Shown here piece by piece: positions 1 through 5,563 of a stretch of 6,266 nt of DNA (within the stretch, counting starts at the first letter, position 1; the number at the start of each line of letters is the position of its first letter). The stretch is from Candidatus Heimdallarchaeota archaeon (GTDB taxonomy: Archaea; Asgardarchaeota; Heimdallarchaeia; Heimdallarchaeales; Heimdallarchaeaceae): contig JAEOTG010000083.1 in NCBI GenBank assembly GCA_016839985.1, positions 1 to 6,266 on the forward strand, written 5' to 3'. Below the pieces are notes generated by a model, which saw only the letters and a list, made by a program, of their open reading frames with translations, did no database searches and had not been told where the DNA came from. Position numbers and translations under genes: made by a program.

Positions 1-185
1 CAGGTTTTTACTTCTAAAACTAACATTAAATCCCTTTTTGCACAACCAGCTAATATATCAGGTCTTGGCATTTTACTTGTTCCTGAGGAAGAAGGAGCTC
101 TCATTACTGCAAAACCATTTTCCCATAAACGGTTTACGAGCATACGTTCATAATCAGAAGCTCTTTTTTTACTCAAGATTCTCAT
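1..185 (-). CDS. hjc: Holliday junction resolvase Hjc (partial; C-terminus off the left edge)
   Basis: Archaeal Hjc is a dimeric structure-specific endonuclease that cuts four-way DNA junctions in homologous recombination and fork repair. The first 61 codons are visible, starting at the ATG at 185-183. The reading shows the family hallmarks in order: SDYERMLVNRLWENGF (residues 10-25, with E13 as the first metal-binding residue), an MRAPSSSG loop (28-35), PRPDI (40-44, catalytic D43) and LEVKT (57-61, the E58-x-K60 pair). These match the E...RPD...ExK nuclease core of the family. Family members are about 120-150 residues long, so roughly half lies left of base 1. No other ATG, GTG or TTG occurs in frame upstream before the stop at 248-246, so the start is well supported. 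No Shine-Dalgarno site precedes it, and a weak TATA-like box about 28 nt upstream suggests a leaderless transcript. The gene diverges from the acetyltransferase gene. Confidence 0.88.
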   Translation of the reverse strand, partial: MRILSKKRASDYERMLVNRLWENGFAVMRAPSSSGTSKMPRPDILAGCAKRDLMLVLEVKT

Positions 186-208
186 CTCTAATGAATAATC
201 ACTATTAC

Positions 209-217
209 GGATATACC
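209..217 (-). promoter_or_regulatory. possible TATA box of hjc
   Basis: On the minus strand this reads GGTATATCC, centred about 28 nt before the hjc ATG. That is the distance expected if transcription starts at or next to the A of the start codon. The box is short and no convincing BRE precedes it. Another AT-rich stretch at 222-236 (TTTTTAAACATAAAT on the minus strand) would instead give a short leader. The whole interval 186-337 between the diverging genes holds nothing else that I can recognise. Confidence 0.3.
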
Positions 218-293
218 TACATTTATGTTTAAAAATATGTTTCCTTTAATACGAATGATATTTAGTAAGATAGAAAAAGCTTCATTTCAATAG

Positions 294-300
294 TTAAAAA
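294..300 (+). promoter_or_regulatory. possible TATA box of the acetyltransferase gene
   Basis: TTAAAAA lies 32 nt (box centre) before an in-frame GTG at 329 and 41 nt before an in-frame TTG at 338. It would place the transcript start at about 323-325. That leaves a short leader in which GTGAT (329-333) could act as a Shine-Dalgarno site for the TTG. The box is plausible only by spacing, because the region is AT-rich throughout. Confidence 0.28.
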
Positions 301-337
301 GAGCTAAATCTAGTTTCAAAACTATGCTGTGATTATC

Positions 338-790
338 TTGGAAAATAATGAAATATCTATTAGACACATGATATAAAGCGATATTACATTTGTCTATAAT
401 GTTGAACGCAAAAGCTTCCCTTACCCATTTGGACAGAATTTGATTCAGAATATATACCTTGCAGCTCCTAAGTTGTGCTTAGTACTTGAACATAAAAAGG
501 AAATAATTGGTTTTCTACTTGGTGGATATACTGCTCTTCCTAGACAAGCTCATATTCTTTCTATTGCAATTCTTCAAGAATATAGAGGAAGAGGTTTAGG
601 AAAGAAAGTTTTGACTCACTTCCTTAGTACAATTCAAAGATTAAACTATACTAGTGTAAAATTGGAAGTTAATGTTGATAATCATAAAGCCATTAAAATG
701 TATGAAGAATTTAATTTCAAAATAGAGTCAAAAATAAGAAAATATTATCAAGATGGTTCTGATGCTTATTTAATGATAAAAAAAGAATAG
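338..790 (+). pseudogene. Ard1/RimI-like GNAT N-acetyltransferase, interrupted by an in-frame TAA
   Basis: GNAT enzymes of this branch move an acetyl group from acetyl-CoA to protein N-termini. The open part (TTG at 440 to TAG at 788-790, 116 codons) holds the core. It has a strand LSIAIL, the acetyl-CoA pyrophosphate loop EYRGRGLG (residues 48-54 from the TTG), LEVNVDNHKAIKMYEEFNF (75-93) and the C-terminal YYQDGSDAYLM (102-112) typical of archaeal Ard1. This part lacks the first strand and helix found in family members of about 150 residues. Those appear upstream in the same frame: codons 338-373 read ISIRHMI near their end, then TAA at 374-376, then SDITFVYNVERKSFPYPFG directly after. Read through the stop, the gene is 150 positions long, the normal size. 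I therefore infer a nonsense mutation or a sequence error. If the TAA is real, the only later in-frame start is the TTG at 440, which would give a protein without the substrate-binding first helix. The gene converges on nfnB with a 27-bp gap. Confidence 0.68.
374..376 (+). other. in-frame TAA stop inside the acetyltransferase gene
   Basis: This codon sits between ISIRHMI and SDITFVYNVE, where family members have one ordinary residue. No frame shift is needed to join the halves. One substitution from AAA, CAA, GAA, TTA or TCA would produce it. TAA also ends nfnA, nfnB and truD here, so a reassigned codon is not a good explanation. Confidence 0.7.
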
Positions 791-798
791 AATAAAAA
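778..798 (-). terminator. oligo-T terminator of the nfnA-nfnB transcript
   Basis: On the minus strand a T5 run (798-794) and a T7 run (784-778) follow the nfnB stop by about 20 and 34 nt. Archaeal RNA polymerase stops at such tracts without needing a hairpin. The T7 run lies inside the 3' end of the converging acetyltransferase gene. No stable stem precedes either run. Confidence 0.4.
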
Positions 799-817
799 TG
801 AAGGATTAGCTCTTTGT

Positions 818-2236
818 TTATTCTTCGTCACTTAAGTCCATAACTTGTTTGTGTATAGTCTTAGCTGCAATCTTACCTGCACCCATTGCAGCTATGACTG
901 TAGCTGCACCAGTTGCAATGTCTCCACCTGCATAAACCCTCTCTTTATTTGTTTTACCTGTGCTACTTTCTGTTACAATGGTTCCCCATTTTGATATTTC
1001 TAAATCAGGTGTTGTTCTTGGAATTATAGGATTTGGATCATTTCCTACAGCAATTATTACTACTTCACATTCAATAAGATGTTCTGAACCAGGAATTGGA
1101 ATAGGTTTTGCACGTCCTGTTTCATCTGGTTCCCCAAGTTCATATTCAAGGCACTCAACAGCTCTAACCTTACCTAATTCATCTCCAATAATCCTTACTG
1201 GATTTGTTAAGAAACGAAATTCTATTTCTTCTTCTTCTGCATGGTGAACTTCTTCAACTCTTGCAGGACATTCTTTTCTACTTCTACGATATACAATTAT
1301 AGAGTGTTCAGCTCCAAGACGTTTTGCTGTTCTTGCAGAATCCATAGCTACATTTCCTGCACCTATGACAACAACAGTTTTAGCTTTTTTAACTGGTGTT
1401 TTGTATTCTGGAAATTTGTAAGCTTTAAGGAAATTTATTCGTGTAAGGTATTCATTTGCACTATAAACATTAACTAAGTTGATGCCAGCAATATTTAACA
1501 AACGAGGAGCTCCAGCTCCAGATCCAATAAAAACAGCATCATACTCCCCAAGAAGTTCATCAACGCTTTTATTTTTTCCAATTATATAGTTCAGATTAAT
1601 GTTTACACCAAGTTTCTGGAGGTAATCTATTTCATATTTTACAATATCTTTTGGCAATCTAAATTCTGGAATACCATAGATAAGAACACCACCCGGAGCA
1701 TGTAATGCTTCAAAAATTGTTACTTTATGACCTAATAAAGCGAGATCTCCAGCACACGTTAAACCAGAGGGACCTGCTCCAACAATAGCTATATTCTTTC
1801 CAGTTGAAGTAGGGAGTTTTGGCAAACCCTCTCCTGCATTTCTAGCGTAATCAGCTGCAAATCTTTCAAGGTGTCCTATTGCAACAGGTTGGTGTCTTCT
1901 TCCTAAGACACATTTGGCTTCACACTGTAGCTCCTGTGGGCAAACTCTTCCTGTCACTGCAGGTAAACTATTCTTTGTTTTAATGATTGATGCAGCTTCA
2001 AGAAACTTATTTTCCTTTATAAGAGCTATAAAATCACGTATAGGAACTTCTACTGGACAACCTTTGACACATGGTGGATTCTTGCATTGTAAGCATCTTT
2101 GAGCTTCAAAAGTTGCTTCTGCTTCATTGTATCCATAGGGGACTTCGTCAAAATTATTAATCCTGTCTTCAGGATGTTGATTTGGCATAGGAAGTTTGGT
2201 TCTGATAATTTGTGACTTTGGTTTTCTTTCACTCAT
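818..2236 (-). CDS. nfnB: NfnB/GltA-type subunit of ferredoxin:NADP oxidoreductase (GltD-like, large Nfn subunit)
   Basis: This is the large subunit of NADH-dependent reduced ferredoxin:NADP oxidoreductase. In characterised NfnAB it carries the bifurcating FAD, binds NADP(H) and holds two [4Fe-4S] clusters that exchange electrons with ferredoxin; the complex is soluble. Visible here are the N-terminal cluster cysteines C48, C51, C56 and C60, then C99, C105 and C109. That makes seven cysteines, consistent with the family's use of a non-Cys ligand. The FAD dinucleotide fold begins NIAIVGAGPSG (148-158), and the NADP(H) fold begins VVVIGAGNVAMDSA (288-301). A YAGGDI (435-440) motif closes the FAD site. 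The length of 472 is usual. The ATG at 2236 is preceded by GGTGAG four bases away, and the gene starts 10 bp after nfnA, so the two are co-transcribed. The same fold also serves glutamate synthase small subunits and SudA, but the NfnA partner next door and the absence of a gltB favour Nfn. The exact cofactor use is inferred. Confidence 0.9.
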   Translation of the reverse strand: MSERKPKSQIIRTKLPMPNQHPEDRINNFDEVPYGYNEAEATFEAQRCLQCKNPPCVKGCPVEVPIRDFIALIKENKFLEAASIIKTKNSLPAVTGRVCPQELQCEAKCVLGRRHQPVAIGHLERFAADYARNAGEGLPKLPTSTGKNIAIVGAGPSGLTCAGDLALLGHKVTIFEALHAPGGVLIYGIPEFRLPKDIVKYEIDYLQKLGVNINLNYIIGKNKSVDELLGEYDAVFIGSGAGAPRLLNIAGINLVNVYSANEYLTRINFLKAYKFPEYKTPVKKAKTVVVIGAGNVAMDSARTAKRLGAEHSIIVYRRSRKECPARVEEVHHAEEEEIEFRFLTNPVRIIGDELGKVRAVECLEYELGEPDETGRAKPIPIPGSEHLIECEVVIIAVGNDPNPIIPRTTPDLEISKWGTIVTESSTGKTNKERVYAGGDIATGAATVIAAMGAGKIAAKTIHKQVMDLSDEE

Positions 2237-2240
2237 TTAT

Positions 2241-2246
2241 CTCACC
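2241..2246 (-). promoter_or_regulatory. Shine-Dalgarno site of nfnB
   Basis: GGTGAG on the minus strand lies directly after the nfnA TAA and four bases before the nfnB ATG. It is complementary to the anti-Shine-Dalgarno end of archaeal 16S rRNA. It confirms the start codon and suggests independent or coupled initiation within the operon. Confidence 0.75.
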
Positions 2247-3143
2247 TTATCTGTTATTTTGACATTCTTTATCCTTCTCACGATAATCGAACATAGCTTC
2301 TCTTTCTTCTTCTTTGTATGCTGTAAGCCTAGCCATCATTTCTTCCCAGTCAATTTTATGTGCATCAAAATCTGGACCATCAACACATGCGAATTTAGTT
2401 TCACCACCTACAGTTACTCTACATGCTCCACACATTCCTGTTCCGTCTAGCATGATTGTGTTAATGCTAGCTACTGTTCTAATGTTGTGAATTTCTGTTA
2501 TCTTTGCAACAAACTTCATCATAATTGGAGGTCCCACACAAAAAACAGTTCCAACATCTTGTCCACTGTCAATTATCTCTTGTAGTACTCCTGTAACAAA
2601 TCCCTTTCTACCAGCTGACCCATCATCTGTACATATGTGTAATTTATCAGCAAAATTTTCAATTTCCTCAACGTTAAAAAGTAATTCAGCTTTTCTAGCT
2701 CCAATAATAACTTCTGTATGATTTCCTGCTTGTTTATAAGCTCTGGCTACTGGAGTTGCAATAGCTATCCCTAAACCTCCTCCTATAACAACAGTGTTAC
2801 CTGCATTTTCTGAATGTGTAGGAATACCTAATGGACCAACACAATCTAGTAGGTTATCTCCTACTTGATAATCAGCTAATTCATATGTGCTTGCTCCTAC
2901 TTTTTGAAAGATAACAGAAATCCATCCCTCATTTTGATTCCAGTCTGCAATAGTTAATGGGATTCTTTCTCCTTTTTCATTTGAACGAAGAATTACAAAT
3001 TGTCCTGCTTTACAGGTTTTTGCAACATCTGGAGCTTGAATCTTGAACCATATACTTTCAGGAGTCATCTCCTTTCTGTCAATTATAGGAAACATACGCG
3101 CGTCACTCAACAATTGTTTATTTAAAGATTTTTTATTAACCAC
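2247..3143 (-). CDS. nfnA: NfnA-type subunit of ferredoxin:NADP oxidoreductase (small Nfn subunit, NAD- and FAD-binding)
   Basis: This is the small subunit of NfnAB and takes or gives electrons at the NAD(H) site. It belongs to the ferredoxin reductase/PyrK-like superfamily: an FAD-binding barrel with ERIPLTIADW (59-68) and GPLG (103-106), an NAD domain with TVVIGGGLGIAIATPVARA (117-135) and FCVGPP (201-206), and a C-terminal [2Fe-2S] site. That site reads MLDGTGMCGACRV...FACVDG, giving D233, C238, C241 and C253. An Asp replaces the first Cys seen in PyrK, as is known for Nfn small subunits. The start is uncertain. The open frame begins at a GTG (3143), but homologues usually begin near MFPIIDRKEM, which is residue 17 here (ATG at 3095-3093). 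That ATG has a GAGTGA 7 bases upstream, giving 282 residues. The upstream GTG instead sits about 6 nt after the predicted transcript start. The gene leads the nfnAB operon and follows truD by 76 bp. Confidence 0.9.
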   Translation of the reverse strand: MVNKKSLNKQLLSDARMFPIIDRKEMTPESIWFKIQAPDVAKTCKAGQFVILRSNEKGERIPLTIADWNQNEGWISVIFQKVGASTYELADYQVGDNLLDCVGPLGIPTHSENAGNTVVIGGGLGIAIATPVARAYKQAGNHTEVIIGARKAELLFNVEEIENFADKLHICTDDGSAGRKGFVTGVLQEIIDSGQDVGTVFCVGPPIMMKFVAKITEIHNIRTVASINTIMLDGTGMCGACRVTVGGETKFACVDGPDFDAHKIDWEEMMARLTAYKEEEREAMFDYREKDKECQNNR

Positions 3144-3170
3144 AGAGTGTATTTAATTTTCTTTTTCTAC

Positions 3171-3180
3171 TTATTTTAAA
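3171..3180 (-). promoter_or_regulatory. TATA-like box of the nfnA-nfnB operon
   Basis: TTTAAAATAA on the minus strand, in the 76-bp gap between truD and nfnA, is centred 32 nt before the GTG at 3143. It predicts a transcript start near 3149. This suggests that nfnAB has its own promoter and does not depend on read-through from pth2-truD. No convincing operator-like palindrome is visible beside it. Confidence 0.42.
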
Positions 3181-3219
3181 CATTACCTATTTACATTTGT
3201 GTCAAGAATCAGGAAAGAA

Positions 3220-4476
3220 TTAATTATTTTTCATAAATTCTCTTAATAGAACAGTTGCATAGGATCCCTTTTGAATTTGAAAAGATATTCTTGCTTTTGT
3301 TTTCATCTCAGTGCCTTCATCTTGGGTCACTTCTAAAATAGTTGTTTTATGAGGTACAAAGCCAATTGACCTTAATGTTCCTTTACCTCCCATTTTAATT
3401 ATTGATGGTTGCTGAAAATTGTTTAGATTTACTCCTTGTTCTTCAAAAATCTGATCATAAATCTCTTTAGTTTGCTTAAATAGTCGGATTTTTCCTCCAA
3501 TCAAAGGTGCATAAATTACATTGTCCTCTTTTTTTTCTCCTTCAATAACTTCTTTCAAGCTTTTGCTATAATTCTCAACTCGTAATGTGAGATATCTGTT
3601 AAAAAGAAATGACTGATATGCGTGTATGAACAGTTTCTGAAATTGAAACGGTAAAGAACTGAATGCTTGAAGATAATCATTTTTTCTTTTTTCTAAACTG
3701 TACAGTAATTTTTTTTCGATCTTAAGGTGTTTTGGAAGTAGATTGAGTGTTATTTTCGGATCTTCTGTTTCCCAATATAATTCCCTCGCTGTTTTTGTTT
3801 CATCAGGTTCTTCCTTGAATACTTTACCAACATAGATCCTTAACGCTTCTCTCAAGTTACCTTTGATTATTTCTTTTCCAACTAAATGTGTTATAGGTCT
3901 AATATCTCCAAATCTTTGAGAACCAAAAGAATTCAGAATACCTCCCTTTTTTTCTATCTCTTGAATACAAGATTGAATTCTCTTTTTAGTTTCTTCTGGA
4001 CTAAAAGGAATATCTCGAATTACTATATCAAAAAAATTTCCTTTAAGATTACCTAATCTTATTTCATTCAATTTCATACATAATGACTTAGTCTTTATTT
4101 TTGGAAGATTAATTTTCTCTATTTTTCCTTCTTCAAATTGCTTTTTAATACCCCAAACTGAAACTCTTTGACCCGTTAAAGCTTTTTTATCTTTTGAACC
4201 CGCTATACTGATGTAATTTCTTGGTACATTCCATAATTTTGCTATCCAATCTAAAGCATTTGATGTATCTATATCTTGTTTTACTAGAACAAAATGTAGA
4301 AACATTCCTTTGCGACCAGGGAGTTCAAAACTATTCATTCTAGGATCCAGAATGTAATCATCATCAATTATCTCTCCCACCACAAAATCCTCAGCATTTT
4401 GTTTTATTTTTCCACCAATGCCTTCAGTTTTTGTGAAAAAAGGTGTCAAAAGAAATGAAGATTTTGAGAGATTCAA
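3220..4476 (-). CDS. truD: tRNA pseudouridine(13) synthase TruD
   Basis: TruD converts a specific uridine of tRNA (U13 in bacteria; archaeal and eukaryotic relatives such as Pus7 have wider targets) to pseudouridine in the cytoplasm. Supporting motifs in order: KIKQNAEDFVVGEI (23-36), the catalytic loop IAGSKDKKALTGQRVS (91-106) in which D96 is the expected nucleophile, and LGNLKGNFFDIVIR (141-154). They continue with the signature NSFGSQRFGD (182-191), then HAYQSFLFNR (285-294) and the C-terminal LRSIGFVPHK (368-377). The 418 residues suit an archaeal TruD, including the inserted TRUD subdomain between the last two conserved blocks. The start is a TTG (4476-4474) with AAGGTG six bases upstream; the conserved region begins by about residue 20, so the later Met codons at 47 and 58 are too far in. 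The gene starts 12 bp after the pth2 stop and so forms an operon with it. Confidence 0.95.
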   Translation of the reverse strand: MNLSKSSFLLTPFFTKTEGIGGKIKQNAEDFVVGEIIDDDYILDPRMNSFELPGRKGMFLHFVLVKQDIDTSNALDWIAKLWNVPRNYISIAGSKDKKALTGQRVSVWGIKKQFEEGKIEKINLPKIKTKSLCMKLNEIRLGNLKGNFFDIVIRDIPFSPEETKKRIQSCIQEIEKKGGILNSFGSQRFGDIRPITHLVGKEIIKGNLREALRIYVGKVFKEEPDETKTARELYWETEDPKITLNLLPKHLKIEKKLLYSLEKRKNDYLQAFSSLPFQFQKLFIHAYQSFLFNRYLTLRVENYSKSLKEVIEGEKKEDNVIYAPLIGGKIRLFKQTKEIYDQIFEEQGVNLNNFQQPSIIKMGGKGTLRSIGFVPHKTTILEVTQDEGTEMKTKARISFQIQKGSYATVLLREFMKNN

Positions 4477-4482
4477 TTATTA

Positions 4483-4488
4483 CACCTT
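4483..4488 (-). promoter_or_regulatory. Shine-Dalgarno site of truD
   Basis: AAGGTG on the minus strand, in the 12-bp gap after the pth2 stop and six bases before the TTG, supports that unusual start codon. Confidence 0.65.
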
Positions 4489-4848
4489 CTAAAGTAAAGG
4501 CAGATTGCTACAAATTTTGTCTATTTTTTCTTCCCTAGATGGACCAATACCTATGACAGTTGTGGTTCCTGGAGGTAGTTCAGTAAGACCTGCATCATTA
4601 ATAATTGCATAAGGGACATCGTTCCTTCTTGCTAATTCTGCTAATTCATGTATCTCTTCTTCTGTTCTCACTTTAACTGTAATTTTCTTTTGCCCTTCAG
4701 AAAACCATTTATTCGCCCAATCTGGATAATATTTCTTTGTCTTAACATATGAGGAAACAGAACCATGAGCAACTTGAACCGCTGTTTTCCCTTTAGACAT
4801 TTTCAAATCGGTTCTAACAACTATTACTTGTTTAAATTCAAAGGTCAT
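4489..4848 (-). CDS. pth2: peptidyl-tRNA hydrolase Pth2
   Basis: Pth2 cleaves the ester bond of peptidyl-tRNAs that drop off the ribosome, freeing the tRNA for reuse. It is the archaeal and eukaryotic type, unrelated to bacterial Pth. The 119-residue protein is a full single domain. It contains QVIVVRTDLKMSKGKTAVQVAHG (7-29) with the conserved R12, D14, K19, K21, Q25 and H28. Next comes the EEIHELAELARRNDVPYAII segment (65-84), then DAGLTELPPGT (85-95) and TTVIGIGP (96-103). The ATG at 4848 has no Shine-Dalgarno site but lies about 27 nt after a TATA-like box, fitting a leaderless mRNA. The gene is first in a two-gene operon with truD, so two tRNA-quality functions are expressed together. Confidence 0.96.
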   Translation of the reverse strand: MTFEFKQVIVVRTDLKMSKGKTAVQVAHGSVSSYVKTKKYYPDWANKWFSEGQKKITVKVRTEEEIHELAELARRNDVPYAIINDAGLTELPPGTTTVIGIGPSREEKIDKICSNLPLL

Positions 4849-4870
4849 ACTACTTTAATATAATATGTTT

Positions 4871-4884
4871 GTATAAATATATAG
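4871..4884 (-). promoter_or_regulatory. TATA box of the pth2-truD operon
   Basis: The minus strand reads CTATATATTTATAC, with ATATTTATAC centred 27 nt before the pth2 ATG. This is the spacing expected when transcription begins at the start codon. The missing Shine-Dalgarno site before that ATG agrees with a leaderless message. Confidence 0.5.
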
Positions 4885-4896
4885 CGATTATTTTAG

Positions 4897-4908
4897 AAAA
4901 AATAAAAT
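4897..4908 (-). terminator. possible oligo-T terminator after the KH-like gene
   Basis: The minus strand reads ATTTTATTTTTT about 70 nt past the stop of the KH-like gene and just upstream of the pth2 promoter. It is a reasonable archaeal U-tract terminator by position. The rest of the 126-bp gap (4849-4974) shows no small gene. Confidence 0.3.
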
Positions 4909-4974
4909 TGTAAATATCATTAGTTTTCTTGATAACTTTAACATCATGTTTTTCTATATTTTTCTCTTTTAAAT

Positions 4975-5478
4975 CTAAAGATACTCAATATAAGCTTCTG
5001 TTTCTAAAACCGATGTCACTGTTTGTACAACAACTTCTTCAGGAATAGGTAATTTATTTTTATGTTTCTTACTTATCTCAATTTTATATTCCTTATCTGA
5101 GAATGGAGGTAAATACAAGGTTGAAACATTGAGAACAGGAATTGGATGAATAAGACTCTCAACCAATTTCTTTGGGTCTTTTGTTCTCTCTAGAAATCTA
5201 ACATCTTTATGTACAAATTGATTTATTTTATCCATTACTTCATTTTTTGAAAGTATAGGTACATCTTGATGTCTTGTTATTATAAGAACAACTTCATCTA
5301 ATTCTATTGCTGAATAAAAAACAATATTTTTTATTTCTCTTTCAGTTTTTGATAAATCAAGCAGAATTTTAGAAATTTCAATATCTATATCACTAATTTT
5401 TCCTTCTCGAAGAAGCTGATTACATTTTCTGCACAATGTGTTAGTTTGTGCATCAATTAAACAAATTGGCAGTTTCAC
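4975..5478 (-). CDS. NusA-like KH-fold protein with N-terminal Cys motif (putative transcription or RNA-binding factor)
   Basis: The 167-residue protein resembles the archaeal family often labelled a NusA-like transcription elongation factor. The start, MKLPICLIDAQTNTLCRKC, carries C6, C16 and C19, a CxxC with a third Cys that may bind zinc. A strand-helix-strand segment follows (about 55-97), then RTKDPKKLVESLIHPIPVLNV (98-118) and an alternating strand-helix-strand end (119-167). The DPKKLVESL...PVLNV stretch is very like the linker into the last KH domain of bacterial NusA. Neither KH-like half shows a GxxG loop; where the second would be expected the sequence is KNKLPIPEE. RNA binding is therefore uncertain. 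The start is a GTG directly preceded in frame by a TAA, which fixes the N-terminus. GATGAT lies a few bases upstream and a TATA box about 25 nt upstream. The gene appears monocistronic. Family assignment is from memory of its conserved features; the exact function is unknown. Confidence 0.6.
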   Translation of the reverse strand: MKLPICLIDAQTNTLCRKCNQLLREGKISDIDIEISKILLDLSKTEREIKNIVFYSAIELDEVVLIITRHQDVPILSKNEVMDKINQFVHKDVRFLERTKDPKKLVESLIHPIPVLNVSTLYLPPFSDKEYKIEISKKHKNKLPIPEEVVVQTVTSVLETEAYIEYL

Positions 5479-5499
5479 TTAATATCATCTGTTAGGTAG

Positions 5500-5507
5500 T
5501 TTTATAA
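5500..5507 (-). promoter_or_regulatory. TATA box of the KH-like gene
   Basis: TTATAAAA on the minus strand is centred about 25 nt before the GTG start, which fits a leaderless or nearly leaderless transcript. It is the best consensus-like TATA box in the window. Confidence 0.5.
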
Positions 5508-5526
5508 TACTCAAACAGTGTTTATT

Positions 5527-5553
5527 AAAAAAATTGTGAATACAGATAAAAAA
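5527..5553 (-). terminator. double oligo-T terminator of the coiled-coil gene
   Basis: On the minus strand a T6 run (5553-5548) and a T7 run (5533-5527) follow the stop codon by about 11 and 31 nt and precede the KH-gene promoter. Two T-runs in a row without a stem are typical of archaeal intrinsic termination. Confidence 0.42.
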
Positions 5554-5563
5554 TCAATCTAAA

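Noticed and set aside
38..232. A 64-codon plus-strand open frame in the left edge region
   Set aside because: It is antisense to the clear hjc reading and has low-complexity aromatic-rich content with no family resemblance.
186..337. A small RNA or regulator site between hjc and the acetyltransferase gene
   Set aside because: No stable stem, no palindrome and no second promoter-terminator pair could be seen; only weak TATA-like boxes.
374..376. Recoding (read-through or a reassigned codon) of the in-frame TAA
   Set aside because: Pyrrolysine uses TAG and selenocysteine uses TGA. TAA ends several intact genes here, and no downstream recoding stem is evident.
275..418. A repeated AAAAGCTTC word (275-283 and 410-418)
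   Set aside because: Nine bases in an AT-rich region, not flanked by further similarity and partly inside coding sequence; likely chance.
960..1477. Two plus-strand open frames antisense to nfnB
   Set aside because: Ser- and Phe-rich translations are mirror images of nfnB codons. There is no start signal, and nfnB is strongly supported by motifs.
1914..2450. Further open frames on both strands over the nfnB start and nfnA end
   Set aside because: They overlap well-supported genes in other frames and show no recognisable motif or ribosome binding site.
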